Positions 29,901-32,152 of a DNA stretch of 32,152 nt are shown one piece after another; positions within the stretch are counted from its first letter, which is position 1; every line of letters begins with the position of its first letter. Both the position numbers and the translations under genes were made by a program. The DNA lies in contig ONSO01000021.1 in the NCBI GenBank assembly GCA_900320485.1, positions 1 to 32,152 on the forward strand, in the 5' to 3' direction. The stretch comes from an uncultured Lachnospiraceae bacterium. Lineage in GTDB: Bacteria > Bacillota > Clostridia > Lachnospirales > Lachnospiraceae. The notes under the pieces were generated by a model. That model worked only from the letters and a program-made list of their open reading frames with translations, was not told where the DNA came from and did not search any database.

Positions 29901-32152
29901 ATGAGGATAAAAAGATTCGCGTGGATTGGAATAATGTTTTTGTCCTTCCTGCTTGCTTTGTGCGGTTGTCACGTAAAAGAAACAACGCAGGATAGCCAAG
30001 AGTCCGTGACGGTGATGGACGATTGGATACCCATTCAGGTTTTGGAGCATGAGTGGGTAGGCTTTGGAAAGGCGAAGGAAGCAGCTGAGCCTTGGCATCC
30101 GGTGGATTATCATGAGGGGTATTGTCAAGTGCCTGGGCAAGATTGGATTCAAAGTCAAGATTTCTATGCATGGTCTGGGGATTACCTATACATACTTTCG
30201 ACTTTCAGTGATGCGGAGGGCTTTGAAACGCACCTTCAATTATCAAGGATTGACATTGTTTCCATGGAGGAAACAAAGGCAAGTCTCGATTTCGCCAACA
30301 TGAAACTTTCTGCGGACATGGAAGGAACTGCTGAGGATAAGGACGAGCTGATGAAAACCTTGCGCCAGGGCTATGTGACATCCATGGATGCCTTGGACGA
30401 CCGGGTATATCTTTTCCTTGCGGTAAGGAATGAGGGTGGGAGCCTTCTGCATCATTACTTCATCGAGATGGGAAACGATGGAGAGATTTATAATATTATG
30501 GATTTTGCAAGCCAGCTTTATGGAGAGGAACGGGGAGAACAATGGAACCTGCCCCGTGGCTTTGTGTCAAAGGATGATGACATATGCTTTATTGACGAAG
30601 CAACAAAGAAATTGGAACTGTTTTCCAAAGATGGCGTTTCGAAGGCTAAGGTCGACCTTCAAAGCTTTTCGGGAGATGTGTTCGTTAGCATGATTGGAAG
30701 GGCAAACGACGGCACGCCTGTTTTTCAGGCTATTGACTGGAAGGGGCGCATAAGTTACTTTACGCCTGACGCCATTACATTTGAGGGAAGAAGTGAACAT
30801 ACCTTGTCTTGCCTTGATGACGAGGGCGGCATGCTTTTGTGGTTAGATTCAAGCTTGGTTCGTTGGAACGTGGAAACGGGAGAGGTAGGCAAGTTATGTG
30901 GACTGAAAGGACTTGAAGAGTCTTTCTGTAAAGGCATTCGCAAGAACTCTAAGGGACAGCTCGTTCTCGCATATGATGAAGGGGACGGAATCTGTTTTTA
31001 CAGGTACGCGGTAGGCGAGGGAAATGTCAAGGCAACGCTGCGGATCGCGTCATTTTTTTCGTATGGCTATGTGGAAGATTGCGCGGCAGATTACGAAAGG
31101 ACGCATCCCGGCACCTTGGTGGAATTTACGGAATATGAAAATCCTTTTCAAAATCCCGCGTCACTGAACCGCCTCGCGGAGGAATGTAAGGGAGACAAGG
31201 GAGCTGACCTCATTCTATTTTCCGGAAAGAAGCAATTGGAAACTTTGCAGGGAGCGGGGAGCCTCGCTGGCTTAGATGGCATTTTGTCGCCGGAAACCAT
31301 GAAGGGACTGTTTGGATGCGCCAGGGAACTTGGAAAGGTTGGCGACGCTTTGTACGGAATCCCCTGTGAAATTAGCCTTAAATGCATGATTGCCTCCAAG
31401 GCGGATTGGGGAAAGGAAACCTGGACGGCGCAGGAAGTCATGGAATGCTATGAAGACAGAAAGGCAAGGGAGGAAGGCCTTGAGCGATTTATGGCTTTCT
31501 CATATCCGGCAGACAGCCAACAGCTTTTATTTGATTTATGTATGGTAAACCTTGATGACACGCCGTTCATAGATTTTGAAAAGGGAAGCTGTGATTTTAA
31601 TTCCATGGAGTTTAAAACGCTTTTACGGTTTTGTAAGGAGAATGCGGAATTACAAAGCTTCGAGTATTTGAATGGTGATGAATTGGCCTCACAGATTCGT
31701 TCAGGGAAGGCGTTTGAGTATCCGTTTGAAGGAGAGCTGGCCAGCTATTCAGGGGTCAGGGCGAAGCTTGGAAAGGAGTATTCAAGCGTGGGCATGCCTT
31801 CGGAAAATGGACAGGGATTCATTGCATTGTCGTACAGATACGTTACCATGAATGCTTTTTCTAAGAATAGGGAGCTGGCGGCAGATTTTTTGGAATATCT
31901 TCTCTCGGAAAAATGCCAGGTCAAATATGGCAGGGGCAGGTGGGTCAGAAGGGACGTCATTGAAAGCCATGTCAGGGAGCGCGTGACAAGCGTAATTTAC
32001 AAAACACCGGATTCTGAGGGAGAGGAAGTCATTGAATGCCATTTTCAGCAATATGGAGGGGTCATGCCCTTGGCCGTCGATGAAAACGGGGATTCTTTTG
32101 TAAAGGAGTACCTGGATATTATGGACAAGGCACGCCCTTATTCCACTCATTC
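29901..32152 (+). CDS. Large lipoprotein, propeller-like plus solute-binding-protein domains (3' end outside window)
   Basis: Open from ATG 29901 to the window end, 750 codons without a stop by my translation. GGAGGA precedes the start. The signal peptide ends in LCGC (lipidated C23). Residues about 60-370 have propeller-like units (DERVYLF-type strands such as ALDDRVYLFLAVRNEGG, KDDDICFIDEATKKLELFSKDG). From about 375 (ATLRIASFFSYGYVEDCAADYE) the protein follows the solute-binding fold: GADLILFSGKKQ, ALYGIPCEISLKCMIASKADWG, and ALSYRYVTMNAFSKNRELAADFLEYLL. The visible end matches the remnant at 24446-24827, so the full protein should continue about 40 residues with EVRAII and finish in IQNR. 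Same architecture as the 27068 protein. Confidence 0.85.
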   Translation, partial: MRIKRFAWIGIMFLSFLLALCGCHVKETTQDSQESVTVMDDWIPIQVLEHEWVGFGKAKEAAEPWHPVDYHEGYCQVPGQDWIQSQDFYAWSGDYLYILSTFSDAEGFETHLQLSRIDIVSMEETKASLDFANMKLSADMEGTAEDKDELMKTLRQGYVTSMDALDDRVYLFLAVRNEGGSLLHHYFIEMGNDGEIYNIMDFASQLYGEERGEQWNLPRGFVSKDDDICFIDEATKKLELFSKDGVSKAKVDLQSFSGDVFVSMIGRANDGTPVFQAIDWKGRISYFTPDAITFEGRSEHTLSCLDDEGGMLLWLDSSLVRWNVETGEVGKLCGLKGLEESFCKGIRKNSKGQLVLAYDEGDGICFYRYAVGEGNVKATLRIASFFSYGYVEDCAADYERTHPGTLVEFTEYENPFQNPASLNRLAEECKGDKGADLILFSGKKQLETLQGAGSLAGLDGILSPETMKGLFGCARELGKVGDALYGIPCEISLKCMIASKADWGKETWTAQEVMECYEDRKAREEGLERFMAFSYPADSQQLLFDLCMVNLDDTPFIDFEKGSCDFNSMEFKTLLRFCKENAELQSFEYLNGDELASQIRSGKAFEYPFEGELASYSGVRAKLGKEYSSVGMPSENGQGFIALSYRYVTMNAFSKNRELAADFLEYLLSEKCQVKYGRGRWVRRDVIESHVRERVTSVIYKTPDSEGEEVIECHFQQYGGVMPLAVDENGDSFVKEYLDIMDKARPYSTH
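32054..32152 (+). repeat. 99-bp exact direct repeat, copy 2, at the window end
   Basis: Identical to 24607-24705. Encodes the GGVMPLAVDENG to PYSTHS part of the lipoprotein. Identity may extend beyond the window. Confidence 0.97.

Overview
The window looks like chromosomal DNA of a low-to-mid GC Gram-positive bacterium of the class Clostridia, most likely a Lachnospiraceae-type gut anaerobe. This is inferred from gene content and style: strong GGAGG ribosome sites, several TTG/GTG starts, an ABC transporter paired with a two-component system, a polyferredoxin with a TlpA-like thioredoxin, a DUF3267 protein, a MurF with a membrane-anchored N-terminus, and many lipoproteins. No rRNA, tRNA or CRISPR array was seen. 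Every gene supported here is on the + strand.

Layout. Positions 2-1713 hold the end of a small membrane protein, an ANT(6)-type nucleotidyltransferase, and a small unknown protein whose start site has been duplicated in tandem. Positions 1885-7285 form a four-gene module (ABC ATPase, two-FtsX-domain permease, OmpR-type regulator, sensor kinase), preceded by a 14-bp perfect hairpin that could attenuate it. Positions 7330-10873 carry a small lipoprotein, a four-helix membrane protein and a 663-residue protein that I read as a truncated SF1 helicase without its ATPase motifs. Positions 10907-12860 are a tightly coupled redox operon: TlpA-like lipoprotein, membrane polyferredoxin, small protein.

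Positions 12924-15024 hold an unusual fusion of an APH-type kinase with a Vsr-type endonuclease, followed by a DUF3267 protein. The fusion gene's Shine-Dalgarno lies inside a terminator-like hairpin. Positions 15030-23116 are dominated by cell-wall precursor functions: alpha/beta hydrolase, MurF, a DUF-Nudix fusion, D-Ala-D-Ala ligase, a VanX-family D-Ala-D-Ala dipeptidase, a membrane protein and a nucleoside deaminase. A REP-like palindromic element follows, then a GMP synthase lacking its glutaminase domain.

From about 24430 to the end the window becomes an accessory region. It contains four members of one family of solute-binding-protein-like lipoproteins (one a 3' remnant, one running off the end), two pseudogenes, a small Cys/His-rich secreted protein, and an AT-rich gap with paired direct repeats resembling recombinase arm sites. 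The last 99 bases of the window are an exact copy of a stretch in the first remnant, so the edge may be an assembly break at a repeat. Short tandem duplications at gene ends recur throughout (30, 34, 21 and 39 bp units).
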